Assembly: GCA_027486895.1 (NCBI GenBank)
Contig: JAIXOE010000027.1
Coordinates: forward strand, 1-36,176
DNA from: Sphingomonadales bacterium
Lineage (GTDB): Bacteria > Pseudomonadota > Alphaproteobacteria > Sphingomonadales > Sphingomonadaceae
DNA: 36,176 nucleotides
Direction: 5' to 3'
The first letter of the stretch is position 1. Each line of letters starts with the position of its first letter. The notes under the pieces were generated by a model, which was given only the letters and a program-made list of their open reading frames with translations, was not told the DNA's origin and did no database searches. This document shows positions 7,598 through 16,198 of this stretch, in pieces. A program made the position numbers and the translations under genes.

Positions 7598-8401
7598 ATG
7601 AAATCTATCATGGTACATGCTGGCGGAGACGCCGCCTTTGAAAGCCGGTTGCAGGCCGGGCTTGATCTCGCACGTCGCTTTAATGGACACATGACGTTGG
7701 TCTTGCCCCGACCAACGCAGGATTATGTGGCGTTTGACATGTTCGGCGGCGCGCATTTTATCGCCGAAGCCTTTGATGCAGCTGAAAAAGAACGCGGAAA
7801 GTTGTGCGCGCGGACGGACGCGCACCTGAAATTGGAAGATGTGCCTTGGGATTGGCAGATATTTGATGGAACGACATCCGACGCATTGATCAACGCAGCG
7901 CGGCTGGCGGACATATTGGTCATGTCGCTGGATGAAGCGGGCGCACCCGGCCCAGCGCGCGCTTGGGTGAGCGATGTGGTCACGGCTTCGCGTACCCCTG
8001 TCTTGGCCTTGCCTGTCTCGGCCAAGCCCATCTCATGGGACCGCGCGATGGTGGCATATGATGGCGGGTTTGAGGCAGCCAACGCTTTGCGCGCGGCGCT
8101 GCCATTGCTTCAGGCCGCAGAACATGTCCGCATCGCCGAGATCGAAACCGTGCCTGAAGAATTTCCCGTGACGGACGCAGCGACCTATCTGTCGCGCCAT
8201 GGCGTCAGCGCCGAAATAGCAGTCGCGGCAAAAGGCGATCAAAGTGTTGAGGAGCGGTTGCTGTCCGAAGCCAATGCCTGGCGGCCCGACTTCCTTGTGA
8301 TGGGCGCATATAGCCATGGGCGGTGGCGCGAGACCTTGTTTGGCGGCGTCACGCGCTTCATGTTGGGCGAACTGGGCATCCCCGTGCTGCTGGCGCACTA
8401 A
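7598..8401 (+). CDS. Universal stress protein, tandem UspA domains
   Basis: The 267-aa product is about twice the length of a single Usp domain. The first domain, 1-142, ends in TPVLALPV; the second, about 149-267, begins RAMVAYDGGFEAANAL and ends in the typical MGAYSHGRWRETLFGGVTRFMLGELGIPVLLAH block. Three ATGs lie in tandem (7592, 7595, 7598); the third has AAGGA at a 7-nt spacing and was chosen. Such proteins support survival under growth arrest, oxygen limitation or redox stress; ATP binding is uncertain because the G-x2-G-x9-G signature is imperfect. It is probably the first gene of a four-gene plus-strand cluster and may be under the FNR-type box upstream. Confidence 0.9.
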   Translation: MKSIMVHAGGDAAFESRLQAGLDLARRFNGHMTLVLPRPTQDYVAFDMFGGAHFIAEAFDAAEKERGKLCARTDAHLKLEDVPWDWQIFDGTTSDALINAARLADILVMSLDEAGAPGPARAWVSDVVTASRTPVLALPVSAKPISWDRAMVAYDGGFEAANALRAALPLLQAAEHVRIAEIETVPEEFPVTDAATYLSRHGVSAEIAVAAKGDQSVEERLLSEANAWRPDFLVMGAYSHGRWRETLFGGVTRFMLGELGIPVLLAH

Positions 8402-8461
8402 ACAAAGATTGGCTTTTCCCCTTTTTCCGTGCCAGCTAGGTTCGGGATTAGGGGGATTTAC

Positions 8462-9784
8462 GTGACGCAAGAAACAGCCGAAACGGGCCGTCCAATGGGT
8501 TTTTGGATGGCGCTTGCTCTCGTCATGGGCAGCATGATTGGGTCAGGCGTATTCCTGTTGCCCGCGAGCCTAGGGCCCTTGGGATGGAATTCAGTCATTG
8601 GTTGGCTGATTACCGTAGCAGGCGCATTGTGCGTGGCGTCAGTATTTGGGGCATTAAGCAAGGCCCTGCCAAAGGCAGGCGGACCTTATGCATATACGCG
8701 CGCTGCCTTCGGGGACGGCGCAGGCTTCGCGATTGCATGGGCCTATTGGATTTCGATGTGGGTCGGAAATGCCGCCATCGCCACGGCTGCGGTGAGTTAT
8801 TTAAGCCAATTATTTCCCGTCGTTGGTACGCATGGCATCTCGTCCGCCATCACCATCTCGATTGTGTGGGCATTTACCCTCATCAATATTCGGGGAACCA
8901 AGCTGGCGGGGCAAGTTCAAGTCGTCTGGACCATTGCAAAGCTGCTGCCTCTGGTCGCGGTGATCGGGCTTGCGGCTTATGTCCTTGCGACCCAAGGCAC
9001 CGCGCTGGTCCGGCCATTTGTCGCCGCAGACATTTCCATGACGGGCATTTCGACCGCCACGATATTGACCTTATGGGCGATGCTCGGGCTTGAGCTTGCC
9101 ACCGTGCCAGCCGACAAGGTGCAAGACCCCGAACGCACAATCAACCGCGCAACGCTTTTTGGAACGGCTGGTGCTGGTGTCATTTATATACTCGTCTGCT
9201 CCGCCGTGGTCCTCATGCTGCCCGTCGCCATTACCAGCGTATCGGCCGCGCCATTTGCTGACTTTGTGAATGTATATGCGGGCACCAATGCAGGAACAGC
9301 AATCGCCGCGATTGGCGCAATCAGCGCGCTTGGGGCGTTGAACGGATGGATTATGTGTCAAGCCGAGCTACCCGCCGCCTTGGCGCGCGACGGTCTGTTC
9401 CCGGCATTCATGGGCAAAGCTGGCGCCAACGGCACGCCGCGCAATGCCCATTTGTTTACCTCCACACTTTTGACGCTGGTCATCCTGATGAACAGCAGCC
9501 GGTCGATGTCATCGATGTTTGAATTTCTCATCGTGCTGACCACCGCCATTGTTCTGGTGATGTATTTCGGGTGCGCCGCCGCTGCCTTTCGCTTGATGAA
9601 CACCGGACAGTTGCGCGTTGGAGCTGGTTTCAAAGTCATATTGTTCCTCGCAGCGCTCTATTCCTGCTGGACGATCTACGGCGCTGGGGCCGAAGCTTTG
9701 GTCTGGGGGATTGCGTTATTGTTGGCTGGGTTCCCGGTTTTCTGGCTGTTGAAGCTTGCTAGGGGTTCCAAACCCGCAACGTGA
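8462..9784 (+). CDS. APC-superfamily amino-acid permease
   Basis: The 440-aa product starts at a GTG preceded by GGGGG at a 6-nt spacing; an ATG 11 codons earlier has no comparable site. About twelve hydrophobic segments are seen. GSMIGSGVFLLP in the first helix is the unwound substrate-binding motif of the basic amino acid/polyamine antiporter group (AdiC, YjeH). GPYAYTRAAFGDGAGFAIAWAYW covers TM3. ATVPADKVQDPERTINRAT is the conserved TM6-TM7 loop. It is an inner-membrane amino-acid or amine carrier or antiporter; the substrate is not readable. It lies 60 bp after the stress gene and 39 bp before a succinate-semialdehyde dehydrogenase-like gene, hinting at GABA or amine use. Confidence 0.9.
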   Translation: MTQETAETGRPMGFWMALALVMGSMIGSGVFLLPASLGPLGWNSVIGWLITVAGALCVASVFGALSKALPKAGGPYAYTRAAFGDGAGFAIAWAYWISMWVGNAAIATAAVSYLSQLFPVVGTHGISSAITISIVWAFTLINIRGTKLAGQVQVVWTIAKLLPLVAVIGLAAYVLATQGTALVRPFVAADISMTGISTATILTLWAMLGLELATVPADKVQDPERTINRATLFGTAGAGVIYILVCSAVVLMLPVAITSVSAAPFADFVNVYAGTNAGTAIAAIGAISALGALNGWIMCQAELPAALARDGLFPAFMGKAGANGTPRNAHLFTSTLLTLVILMNSSRSMSSMFEFLIVLTTAIVLVMYFGCAAAAFRLMNTGQLRVGAGFKVILFLAALYSCWTIYGAGAEALVWGIALLLAGFPVFWLLKLARGSKPAT

Positions 9785-9823
9785 CGCCTACATGCGTTTG
9801 ACAAGAAATTTGCGGGAAATTCG

Positions 9824-11251
9824 ATGAGCTATACTACTGATCTCGGCCTTTACATTGATGGCAGCTGGCGCAAGGGCGAAGGCCGCGATTGTCATGCCGT
9901 CGTCAATCCCGCCACTGGAGAAACGCTCGCTGAGTTACCGCTGGCTAACGCTGCCGACCTCGATGAGGCGCTCGCTGCGACAGCAAAGGGATTTGCATAT
10001 TGGCGCGCAGTAGATGTGAATGCCCGCGCCGCGATTTTGCATAAGGTTGCCGATCTCATTCGCGAGCGGGCAGAGGGCATCGCGGTCTTGCTGACGACCG
10101 AACAGGGCAAGCCACTCGCCGAAGCGCGGACCGAAGTTCTATCGTGCGCCGCGCAGTTCGATTATTTCGCGGAAGAGGCCAAGCGCAGCTATGGCCGTGT
10201 CCTCGTCCGGCCGACGGGGCAGCGCGCCATCGTCCTGAAACAGCCTGTTGGACCAGTCGCCGCATTTTCACCGTGGAATTTCCCCGTTAATTTGATGTGC
10301 AAGAAAATGGCTGCGGCGCTCGCTGCAGGCTGCTCCATCATCGCCAAGCCGCCCGAAGAAACGCCAGCGAGCACAAGCGGCATCATGCAGTGCGTCATTG
10401 ATGGCGGCGTGCCCGGCAATGTTGCGCAACTGGTTTACGGCGTACCCGATATGGTCAGCCGCCACCTGATCGCATCGCCGATCATCCGCAAGGTCAGCTT
10501 CACCGGGTCCGTTCCCGTAGGCAAACATTTGCTGAAGCTGGCCGCAGACGGCGTCAAGCGCACCACCATGGAATTGGGTGGCCATGCGCCGGTACTCATT
10601 TTCGATGATTGCGACCTTGAAAAGGCCATCACTTTGTCAGCCACCACCAAGTTCCGCAATGCTGGACAGGTGTGCATTTCACCGACGCGCTTCTATGTGC
10701 AGGAAGGCGTCTACGACCGCTTTGTCGCTGGCTTTGCCGCGCATACGAAGCAAGTTCAGGTCGGCAACGGATTGGACGCGGGCACCGTCATGGGCCCGCT
10801 CGCCAACGCGCGGCGGCCATCAGCAATTGCTGCCTTGGTTGAAGATGCGACATCCAAAGGCGCTAAGCTTTTGGCAGGCGGCACACGCGGCGAACAGGGC
10901 TATTTCTTCCAGCCCACTGTGCTGGCCGACGTCCCCATGTCCGCAAATGTCATGGACGACGAACCATTTGGCCCTGTCGCATTAATGCGGCCATTCAAGA
11001 CGTTTGATGAAGCCGTTGAACAGGCCAACCGTTTGCCCTTTGGCCTTGCGGCTTATGCGTTCACGGAAAACGCGCGGCAGGCAAACCTTGTCGCCGATGC
11101 ACTTGATGCCGGTATGGTGGGACTCAACAGCTTTGTGATCTCGATGCCCGACGCGCCATTTGGCGGGGTCAAGGAATCAGGCTTTGGCAGCGAAGGCGGC
11201 CCCGAGGGTCTCGACAGCTATTATGTGACCAAAGCGGTCCACCAATATTGA
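9824..11251 (+). CDS. gabD: NAD(P)-dependent succinate-semialdehyde dehydrogenase-like aldehyde dehydrogenase
   Basis: The 475-aa product has the normal length for the family. The catalytic set is present: N152 in PWNFP, K175 in IIAKPPEETP, E250 in MELGGHAPV, nucleophile C284 in NAGQVCISP, and MDDEPFGPV near the C-terminus. The G-FTGSVPVGK cofactor loop is also present. It would oxidise succinate semialdehyde or a similar aldehyde to the acid in the cytosol. No GABA transaminase is adjacent, so GABA catabolism is only a suggestion; another omega-aldehyde is possible. The next gene overlaps the stop. Confidence 0.88.
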   Translation: MSYTTDLGLYIDGSWRKGEGRDCHAVVNPATGETLAELPLANAADLDEALAATAKGFAYWRAVDVNARAAILHKVADLIRERAEGIAVLLTTEQGKPLAEARTEVLSCAAQFDYFAEEAKRSYGRVLVRPTGQRAIVLKQPVGPVAAFSPWNFPVNLMCKKMAAALAAGCSIIAKPPEETPASTSGIMQCVIDGGVPGNVAQLVYGVPDMVSRHLIASPIIRKVSFTGSVPVGKHLLKLAADGVKRTTMELGGHAPVLIFDDCDLEKAITLSATTKFRNAGQVCISPTRFYVQEGVYDRFVAGFAAHTKQVQVGNGLDAGTVMGPLANARRPSAIAALVEDATSKGAKLLAGGTRGEQGYFFQPTVLADVPMSANVMDDEPFGPVALMRPFKTFDEAVEQANRLPFGLAAYAFTENARQANLVADALDAGMVGLNSFVISMPDAPFGGVKESGFGSEGGPEGLDSYYVTKAVHQY

Positions 11252-11604
11252 TCAAGCGGCAGTTCTGGCTGATTGGTGGATTGTCGGCTCTGGCACTTGG
11301 TACAATCGGAGTAATCCTGCCGTTACTGCCGACCGTACCCTTTATGATATTGGCGGCGTTTTGCTTTGCGCGCAGCAGCCCAGCGCTTGAAGCCCGCTTG
11401 ATGGGTCATCCCGCCTTCGGGCACCATCTCGTCGCGTGGCGCGAAAAAGGCGTGGTGAGCAGACGCGCGAAATGGTCAGCAACCACCGCCTTTGGCGTCA
11501 GCATAGCTATTGGATTGGTCGCGTTGGCATTGCCTTGGTCATTAATACCGCTTGGCGTTGCGATTGTCTGCCTTGGCTGGATTTGGCGAAAGCCCGAAGC
11601 TTAA
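11248..11604 (+). CDS. YbaN-like DUF454 inner-membrane protein
   Basis: The 118-aa product starts at a TTG that overlaps the dehydrogenase stop (TTGA), a coupling arrangement. It has two hydrophobic N-terminal stretches (about 7-24 and 26-44, with the PLLPTVPFMILAAFCFARSSP motif that defines DUF454), a short cytosolic loop with HPAFGHHLVAWREKGVVSRRAKW, and a C-terminal membrane hairpin (about 80-112). The function of YbaN is unknown. Its stop shares the palindromic TTAA with the stop of the convergent crtZ gene. Confidence 0.85.
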   Translation: MIKRQFWLIGGLSALALGTIGVILPLLPTVPFMILAAFCFARSSPALEARLMGHPAFGHHLVAWREKGVVSRRAKWSATTAFGVSIAIGLVALALPWSLIPLGVAIVCLGWIWRKPEA

Positions 11605-12116
11605 ATTGCGGCGTCGCGCACGATCGCAGTCCCTGCCTCGCGCTGCTTTTTGAGATCCGCCTTCAACTTTGCTGGATCGCGCGCAAACACGAAACCAAAG
11701 CTGACGCCGCCTTCCTTGCCGATGGTGGCATGGTGCAGTTTATGCGCCTGAACCAGCCGCTTGGCATAGCCGCTGCGCGGAACATGTTTGAAATAGCGTT
11801 GATGCACGAGGCCATCATGCACCACGGTGTAGATGATGCCGTAGAACATGACGCCCAAGCCAATCCAAGTCGCAGGCTCCCACGCATTCTCGCCAAGCAG
11901 CAAAGGGCTACCGATGGCAAACAAAGACATGCTCGTGACCGCGCCGACAATCCCATAGAGATCATTCTTTTCGAGCGCATTATTATGCGGCTCGTGATGG
12001 TCGCGGTGCCAGCCCCAGCCCCAGCCGTGCATGATATATTTATGGCTCGACCACGCCACCCATTCCATGACGAAGACGGTTGCAAGCACAATGAGGATGA
12101 TGCTGATAACGCTCAT
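11601..12116 (-). CDS. crtZ: Beta-carotene 3-hydroxylase
   Basis: The 171-aa start MSVISIILIV was chosen over an ATG 14 codons upstream because it gives the usual CrtZ length. The di-iron fatty acid hydroxylase fold is marked by four histidine clusters: H25xxxxH30, H37xxHH (H40, H41), H100xxxxH105 and H125xxHH (H128, H129). Membrane helices lie at about 2-18 and 55-100. CrtZ hydroxylates the beta-ionone rings of beta-carotene to zeaxanthin, consistent with yellow-orange sphingomonad pigments (nostoxanthin/zeaxanthin family). No other crt gene is adjacent. The two stops of this convergent pair overlap at TTAA. Confidence 0.95.
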   Translation of the reverse strand: MSVISIILIVLATVFVMEWVAWSSHKYIMHGWGWGWHRDHHEPHNNALEKNDLYGIVGAVTSMSLFAIGSPLLLGENAWEPATWIGLGVMFYGIIYTVVHDGLVHQRYFKHVPRSGYAKRLVQAHKLHHATIGKEGGVSFGFVFARDPAKLKADLKKQREAGTAIVRDAAI

Positions 12117-12210
12117 ATTGTTCCCATTAGACGCAAACGGCGTAAGATTGAAGTGCAACGATTGTCACCTCACTTGATTTCGCTGCAATCAGTTCTATGG
12201 CACTTTTATT

Positions 12211-13641
12211 ATGTCCACACCGCAAACACTGTACGAAAAAATCTGGAACGCCCATGTTGTCGAACAACGCGACGATGGCACCTGCCTGATATTCATTGAC
12301 CGCCACCTTGTGCACGAAGTGACCAGTCCGCAGGCTTTTGAAGGCCTCCGGGCAGCCGGACGCCGAGTGCGTCGGCCCGATTTGACGTTGGCAGTGCCTG
12401 ATCACAACCTGCCCACCACCGCGCGTCTAGATCAAAACGGACAACCGATCCCGATTGCCGACCCGGAAAGCGCTCAGCAATTGGAAGCGCTCGAGCGAAA
12501 CGCTCCGGAGTTCGGGATCGATTATATTAATGCCTCAGATGCCAAGCAAGGTATTGTCCATGTTGTTGGTCCAGAGCAGGGCTTTTCCCTTCCCGGCACA
12601 ACGATTGTTTGCGGCGACAGCCACACCGCCTGTCATGGTGGCCTTGGTGCTTTGGCCTTCGGGATTGGTACGTCTGAAGTCGAGCATGTTCTGGCGACGC
12701 AGACGCTCCAGCTGACCCGTTCAAAGTCGATGGAAGTACGCGTCGAGGGCGAACTGCTTCCCGGTGTATCCGCCAAGGACGTCGTGCTGCATATCACGGG
12801 CGTGCTTGGCGCAGCAGGCGGCAGCGGGCATGTCATCGAATATACAGGATCAGTCATCCGTGCACTCAGCGTCGAAGGGCGATTGACGATTTCCAACATG
12901 GCGATTGAACATGGCGCGCGTGCGGGCCTCGTGGCGCCCGACGATACCACTTTTGCCTATATAAAGGGCCGGCCGATGGCTCCGGCGGGCGCAGATTGGG
13001 ACGCAGCCGTTGCCTATTGGCGCACACTCGCCACCGACGCAGGTGCGACCTATGACAAGGTCGTGTCGATTGATGCCGCTGATATCGCACCCAGCGTCAC
13101 ATGGGGTACGAGCCCCGAAGATGTGCTGCCGATTACAGGCATCGTGCCTGAACCGTCCGCCTTTGCAGATCCGTCCAAGCAGGAAGCCGCACGCAAATCG
13201 CTTGATTATATGGGGCTGACGCCCGGCACACGGATGACCGATATTGAGGTGCAGAATATCTTCATTGGCAGCTGTACCAACAGTCGTATCGAAGATCTGC
13301 GCGCCGCCGCTGAAATCTTAAAAGGCCGGAAAAAGGCAGCGAACGTCAAATGGGCGATTGTCGTGCCCGGTAGTGGGCTTGTGAAACAACAGGCCGAGGA
13401 CGAGGGTCTAGACCGGATATTTACCGGCGCTGGGTTCGAATGGCGCGAACCGGGTTGCTCGGCATGTTTGGGGATGAACCCCGACAAGGTGCCGGCCGGC
13501 GAACGCTGCGCATCCACAAGCAACCGAAATTTCGTCGGTCGCCAAGGACCCGGCGCGCGCACGCACCTTGTAAGCCCGGCTATGGCTGCTGCTGCTGCTG
13601 TGACTGGCAGGCTCACGGACGTCCGTGAGCTCGCCAGCTAA
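12211..13641 (+). CDS. leuC: 3-isopropylmalate dehydratase, large subunit
   Basis: The 476-aa product has the full family length. C355 (in IGSCTNSR), C416 and C419 ([11 protein letters not shown]) are the three ligands of the 4Fe-4S cluster. [24 protein letters not shown] and [20 protein letters not shown] are typical. With LeuD it isomerises 2-isopropylmalate to 3-isopropylmalate in leucine synthesis, in the cytosol, and depends on the SUF machinery encoded downstream. The ATG lacks a convincing Shine-Dalgarno site; the 94 bp to divergent crtZ hold the promoter region. A small membrane-protein gene separates leuC from leuD. The last codons contain a perfect 20-bp palindrome. Confidence 0.97.
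   Translation: MSTPQTLYEKIWNAHVVEQRDDGTCLIFIDRHLVHEVTSPQAFEGLRAAGRRVRRPDLTLAVPDHNLPTTARLDQNGQPIPIADPESAQQLEALERNAPEFGIDYINASDAKQGIVHVVGPEQGFSLPGTTIVCGDSHTACHGGLGALAFGIGTSEVEHVLATQTLQLTRSKSMEVRVEGELLPGVSAKDVVLHITGVLGAAGGSGHVIEYTGSVIRALSVEGRLTISNMAIEHGARAGLVAPDDTTFAYIKGRPMAPAGADWDAAVAYWRTLATDAGATYDKVVSIDAADIAPSVTWGTSPEDVLPITGIVPEPSAFADPSKQEAARKSLDYMGLTPGTRMTDIEVQNIFIGSCTNSRIEDLRAAAEILKGRKKAANVKWAIVVPGSGLVKQQAEDEGLDRIFTGAGFEWREPGCSACLGMNPDKVPAGERCASTSNRNFVGRQGPGARTHLVSPAMAAAAAVTGRLTDVRELAS
13611..13630. repeat. Perfect 20-bp palindrome at the 3' end of leuC
   Basis: GCTCACGGAC and GTCCGTGAGC abut with no spacer and are exact reverse complements. Flanking GGC and GCC allow further pairing after a two-base mismatch. 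It encodes RLTDVRE in frame. A contiguous palindrome can form a cruciform, an RNA hairpin or a dimeric-protein site. No T-run follows, so a simple intrinsic terminator is unlikely. Confidence 0.8.
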
Positions 13642-13656
13642 GGGTAACGCAAACGC

Positions 13657-13683
13657 GGCGCCGTTGGCTTTTGCAGCGGCGCC
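13657..13683 (+). promoter_or_regulatory. GC-rich hairpin after leuC
   Basis: GGCGCCG (13657-13663) pairs with CGGCGCC (13677-13683); an inner GT-AG/TG-CA extension makes a stem of about 10 bp with a 7-nt loop. It lies 15 bp after the leuC stop and 68 bp before the small membrane-protein ATG. There is no U-tract immediately after, so it looks more like a 3'-end stabiliser or partial attenuator between leuC and the next gene than a strong terminator. Confidence 0.5.
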
Positions 13684-13751
13684 AGTGAAGCTATTTCCTT
13701 TACTTGTAACAAATGCCGAAGCTAAAGCAGTTGGCATCAAGGAAGAGGCCT

Positions 13752-13958
13752 ATGACCAATAAAAAATCTGACGGTGGCGACAAATGGTCGACCACAGCAA
13801 AGGTTGGCGCTGCAGTGGGTTCCGCTGCGCTAATGGCGGCGTTGATGTATGCAGGACGCCGCAGTCTGACCCAGAAAAAGGGAAAGCTGGAGCCTCTGTC
13901 GCCTGAGCCTGAAGTTGCACCGATGACTCACAATCAGCCCAAGACGGATACGGACTAA
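13752..13958 (+). CDS. Small single-pass membrane protein between leuC and leuD
   Basis: The 68-aa product starts [10 protein letters not shown] at an ATG preceded by a GGAAGAGG ribosome site; an upstream in-frame ATG at 13713 has no such site. One hydrophobic segment (about 17-35: [18 protein letters not shown]) is followed by basic RR and a polar tail rich in Pro, Glu and Thr. I recognise no named domain. It ends 4 bp before leuD, so it is translated on the leu message. A role in isopropylmalate dehydratase is not implied by sequence. Confidence 0.72.
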   Translation: MTNKKSDGGDKWSTTAKVGAAVGSAALMAALMYAGRRSLTQKKGKLEPLSPEPEVAPMTHNQPKTDTD

Positions 13959-13962
13959 ACTC

Positions 13963-14556
13963 ATGAAAGCGATTAGCCGTGTCGAGGGCCGGGCCTATCC
14001 CGTCGGTTTGAAGAATATCGACACCGATGTCATCATCCCGGCGGTGTGGCTAAAAACCATCAGCCGCGTTGGACTGGGCAAGGGTGCGTTCGAAAGTTTG
14101 CGCGCAGTGCCGGGCAACGTGTTTGACGACCCTGAATATGCCGGTGCGCCGATATTGATCGCTGGTGACAATTTTGGTTGCGGATCGAGCCGCGAACATG
14201 CCGCATGGGCCATGGCAGATATGGGCATATCCGCAGTGATTGCGCCAAGCTTCTCGGACATATTTTCGGGCAATGCGTTTAAGAACGGTTTGCTCGCCAT
14301 TGTTCTGCCGCAGGCTGCGATTGACCGGTTAATGGAAGTTGCGCGGACCGATGACATTCACATCGATCTGGAAACGCAAACGGTTACGACGCCGTTCCAA
14401 GACCGGTTCGAATTCGAAATTGATCCGTTCCGTAAACATTGCCTGATCAACGGTGTAGACGAAATTGGTCTGACGCTGAAAAGCAGCGACGCGATTTCGG
14501 CATATGAAGCCAAATTATCTGCGGACCGGCCCTGGCTGGCGCCAAACCAAGTTTAG
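13963..14556 (+). CDS. leuD: 3-isopropylmalate dehydratase, small subunit
   Basis: The 197-aa product matches the family length. [23 protein letters not shown] at the N-terminus and [21 protein letters not shown] in the middle (substrate-binding swivel domain) are diagnostic, and [22 protein letters not shown] covers the C-terminal signature. It forms the heterodimer with LeuC for leucine synthesis. The start sits 4 bp after the small membrane-protein gene, and a quinone oxidoreductase gene follows 9 bp after the stop with its own strong ribosome site. Confidence 0.97.
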   Translation: MKAISRVEGRAYPVGLKNIDTDVIIPAVWLKTISRVGLGKGAFESLRAVPGNVFDDPEYAGAPILIAGDNFGCGSSREHAAWAMADMGISAVIAPSFSDIFSGNAFKNGLLAIVLPQAAIDRLMEVARTDDIHIDLETQTVTTPFQDRFEFEIDPFRKHCLINGVDEIGLTLKSSDAISAYEAKLSADRPWLAPNQV

Positions 14557-14565
14557 GAGAGAGAC

Positions 14566-15561
14566 ATGCGCGCTTTATTATCGACCGCAAGCGGCGGCCC
14601 CGAAACGCTTGTAATGGGCGAACTGCCTGAGCCCGTTGCCGGACCCGGTCAGGTGGTGGTCGCGGTAAAGGCCTGTTCAATCAATTTCCCCGACACGCTG
14701 ATGATTGTCGACCTCTATCAATTCAAGCCAGAGCGTCCGTTTGCGCCAGGCGGCGAAATTGCAGGCACAGTCGAAGCCATCGGTGAAGGCGTTACCGGCT
14801 TTGCCATTGGCGACCGCGTCATTGGCCTGTGCGGCAATGGCGGCCTGACTGAAAAAGTCGCCATCGCAGCGTTCAATTGCTTCAAAATGCCAGACGCCAT
14901 GTCGTTTGATGACGGCGCAGCGTTGTTGATGACCTATGGCACGTCCATCCACGCGCTGAAGGATCGCGGCCATATGAAGTCCGGGGACAATGTCCTTGTG
15001 CTTGGCGGCGCGGGCGGCATCGGGATTTCAGCTATCGAGCTCGCCAAGGCATTTGGTGGCCGCGTTGTCGCTGGCGTATCGAGCGAAGCCAAGGCGCAAA
15101 TTGCCCGCGAAGCAGGCGCTGACGAGGTGGTCGTCTACCCGCACCAGCCGTTCGACAAGGACCAGTCCAAGGCTGTCGCCGAGTTGTTCAAAACGGCCGC
15201 TGGCCGCGACGGATACAATATCATTTATGACACCGTGGGTGGCGATTACAGCGAACCTGCCGTCCGGTCGATTGCGTGGGAAGGCAAGTTCCTCGTCGTC
15301 GGTTTCCCTGCAGGCATCGCGAAATTGCCTTTGAACCTCACATTGCTGAAAAGCTGCGATGTCTGTGGCGTATTCTGGGGCGCCTTTGCTGCGCGTACGC
15401 CGCAGAAGAACCACGCCAACATTGCCGAGCTGTTTGACCTATATGCAGCGGGCAAGATCAAGCCACGTATTTCGGAAACATTTGCTTTGGCAGATGCCGG
15501 AACCGCGATCGCACGGTTGGGTGATCGGGCAGCAGTTGGAAAGCTGGTCGTACACATTTGA
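14566..15561 (+). CDS. NADPH:quinone oxidoreductase / zinc-type alcohol dehydrogenase-like (MDR) protein
   Basis: The 331-aa protein belongs to the medium-chain dehydrogenase/reductase superfamily. The N-terminal GroES-like domain (1-120) includes SINFPDTLMIVDLYQFKPERPFAPGGEIAG and lacks the zinc-ligating cysteines, indicating the quinone-reductase branch. The Rossmann motif VLGGAGGIGISAIELAKAFG lies at about 145-164, and IYDTVGGDYSEPAVRSI and LPLNLTLLKSCDVCGVFWG follow. It would reduce quinones or enones with NADPH in the cytosol. AGGAGAGAGAC precedes the ATG, and the gene is 9 bp downstream of leuD, so it may ride on the leu message. Confidence 0.9.
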   Translation: MRALLSTASGGPETLVMGELPEPVAGPGQVVVAVKACSINFPDTLMIVDLYQFKPERPFAPGGEIAGTVEAIGEGVTGFAIGDRVIGLCGNGGLTEKVAIAAFNCFKMPDAMSFDDGAALLMTYGTSIHALKDRGHMKSGDNVLVLGGAGGIGISAIELAKAFGGRVVAGVSSEAKAQIAREAGADEVVVYPHQPFDKDQSKAVAELFKTAAGRDGYNIIYDTVGGDYSEPAVRSIAWEGKFLVVGFPAGIAKLPLNLTLLKSCDVCGVFWGAFAARTPQKNHANIAELFDLYAAGKIKPRISETFALADAGTAIARLGDRAAVGKLVVHI

Positions 15562-15572
15562 CAAGACCAGCC

Positions 15573-15601
15573 TTGTTGAGTGACGATGAAGGCATTATCT
15601 T
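15573..15601 (+). promoter_or_regulatory. Candidate sigma-70-type promoter before the zeta-subunit gene
   Basis: TTGTTG (15573-15578) and TATCTT (15596-15601) are separated by 17 bp and lie 27 bp before the ATG at 15629. Both hexamers deviate from consensus, and alphaproteobacterial promoters are loose, so this is a tentative call. It would drive the zeta-subunit, bolA and glutaredoxin genes. Confidence 0.3.
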
Positions 15602-15628
15602 TGAACAGCAGCAAAGTGGAACGACATT

Positions 15629-15952
15629 ATGACGACTTTCGACAATCGCGAAAAAGCCTTTGAAAACAAGTTCGCGCATGATGCGGACTTATTGTTTAAG
15701 ATTACCGCCCGCCGCAACAAGCTTGTGGGTCAGTGGGCTGCCGAAAAAATGGGCCTGACCCCTGAAGAAACCACGGCCTATGCAACGTCGGTCGTGCAAG
15801 CGGACTTTGAAGAAGCTGGCGACGAGGATGTTGTCCGCAAGCTGCTGGGCGACTTAACGTCGGCTGGAGTCGATGTAGATGACGCGATGATCCGCGCTGC
15901 GCTTGAAGAAAAAATGGTTGAAGCCCGCCGTCAATTTATCGAGCCTGCATGA
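15629..15952 (+). CDS. F1Fo-ATPase inhibitor zeta subunit (DUF1476)
   Basis: The 107-aa product is of typical DUF1476 length. It shows the expected start FDNREKAFENKFAHDADLLFKITARRNKLVGQWAAEKMGL and the Asp/Glu-rich helical C-terminus. In Paracoccus this family is the zeta subunit, whose N-terminal segment inserts into F1 and blocks ATP hydrolysis. Here it is presumably cytosolic and bound to the F1 part of ATP synthase. The next gene (bolA) overlaps the stop as ATGA, so the energy inhibitor and the iron-sulfur trafficking pair share a message. Confidence 0.9.
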   Translation: MTTFDNREKAFENKFAHDADLLFKITARRNKLVGQWAAEKMGLTPEETTAYATSVVQADFEEAGDEDVVRKLLGDLTSAGVDVDDAMIRAALEEKMVEARRQFIEPA

Positions 15953-16182
15953 TGGCAATGCAAGCGCATGAAATTGAGGAAATGATTCAGGCTGCCCTTC
16001 CCGATGCGCTTGTCGAGATCACTGACCTGGCTGGCGATGGCAACCATTATGCGGCGCGCGTGGTCAGCGAAAGCTTTCGCGGGATGCCGCGCGTAAAACA
16101 GCACAAGGCCGTATATGATGCCCTTGGCGGACGTATGGGCGGCGTGTTGCATGCCCTTCAGCTGACAACAGCCATTCCCTGA
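15949..16182 (+). CDS. BolA-family protein
   Basis: The 77-aa protein starts at the first of two ATGs; the first overlaps the previous stop (ATGA), and the second is at 15952. HEIEEMIQAALPDALVEITDLAGDGNHYAARVVSESFRGMPRVKQHKAVYDALG is a clear BolA fold with the conserved histidine in NHYAARVVS and the helix-turn RVKQHKAVY. BolA proteins bind a 2Fe-2S cluster jointly with CGFS glutaredoxins; the glutaredoxin gene follows directly. It is a short, YrbA/BolA2-like form rather than the longer stationary-phase BolA. Confidence 0.93.
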   Translation: MMAMQAHEIEEMIQAALPDALVEITDLAGDGNHYAARVVSESFRGMPRVKQHKAVYDALGGRMGGVLHALQLTTAIP

Positions 16183-16198
16183 TTATTGGAGTATTGAA

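Noticed and set aside
9798-9823. TTGACA before the semialdehyde dehydrogenase as a -35 element
   Set aside because: A -10 at standard spacing would fall on the start codon; the gene is more likely transcribed from upstream.
12175-12191. TGATT-N7-AATCA dyad between crtZ and leuC as an operator
   Set aside because: Arms of only 5 bp with 7-bp spacing occur by chance too often; it does not match the FNR-type spacing.
11436-12299. 287-aa plus-strand frame over ybaN, crtZ and leuC
   Set aside because: Crosses three supported genes in other frames; no domain.
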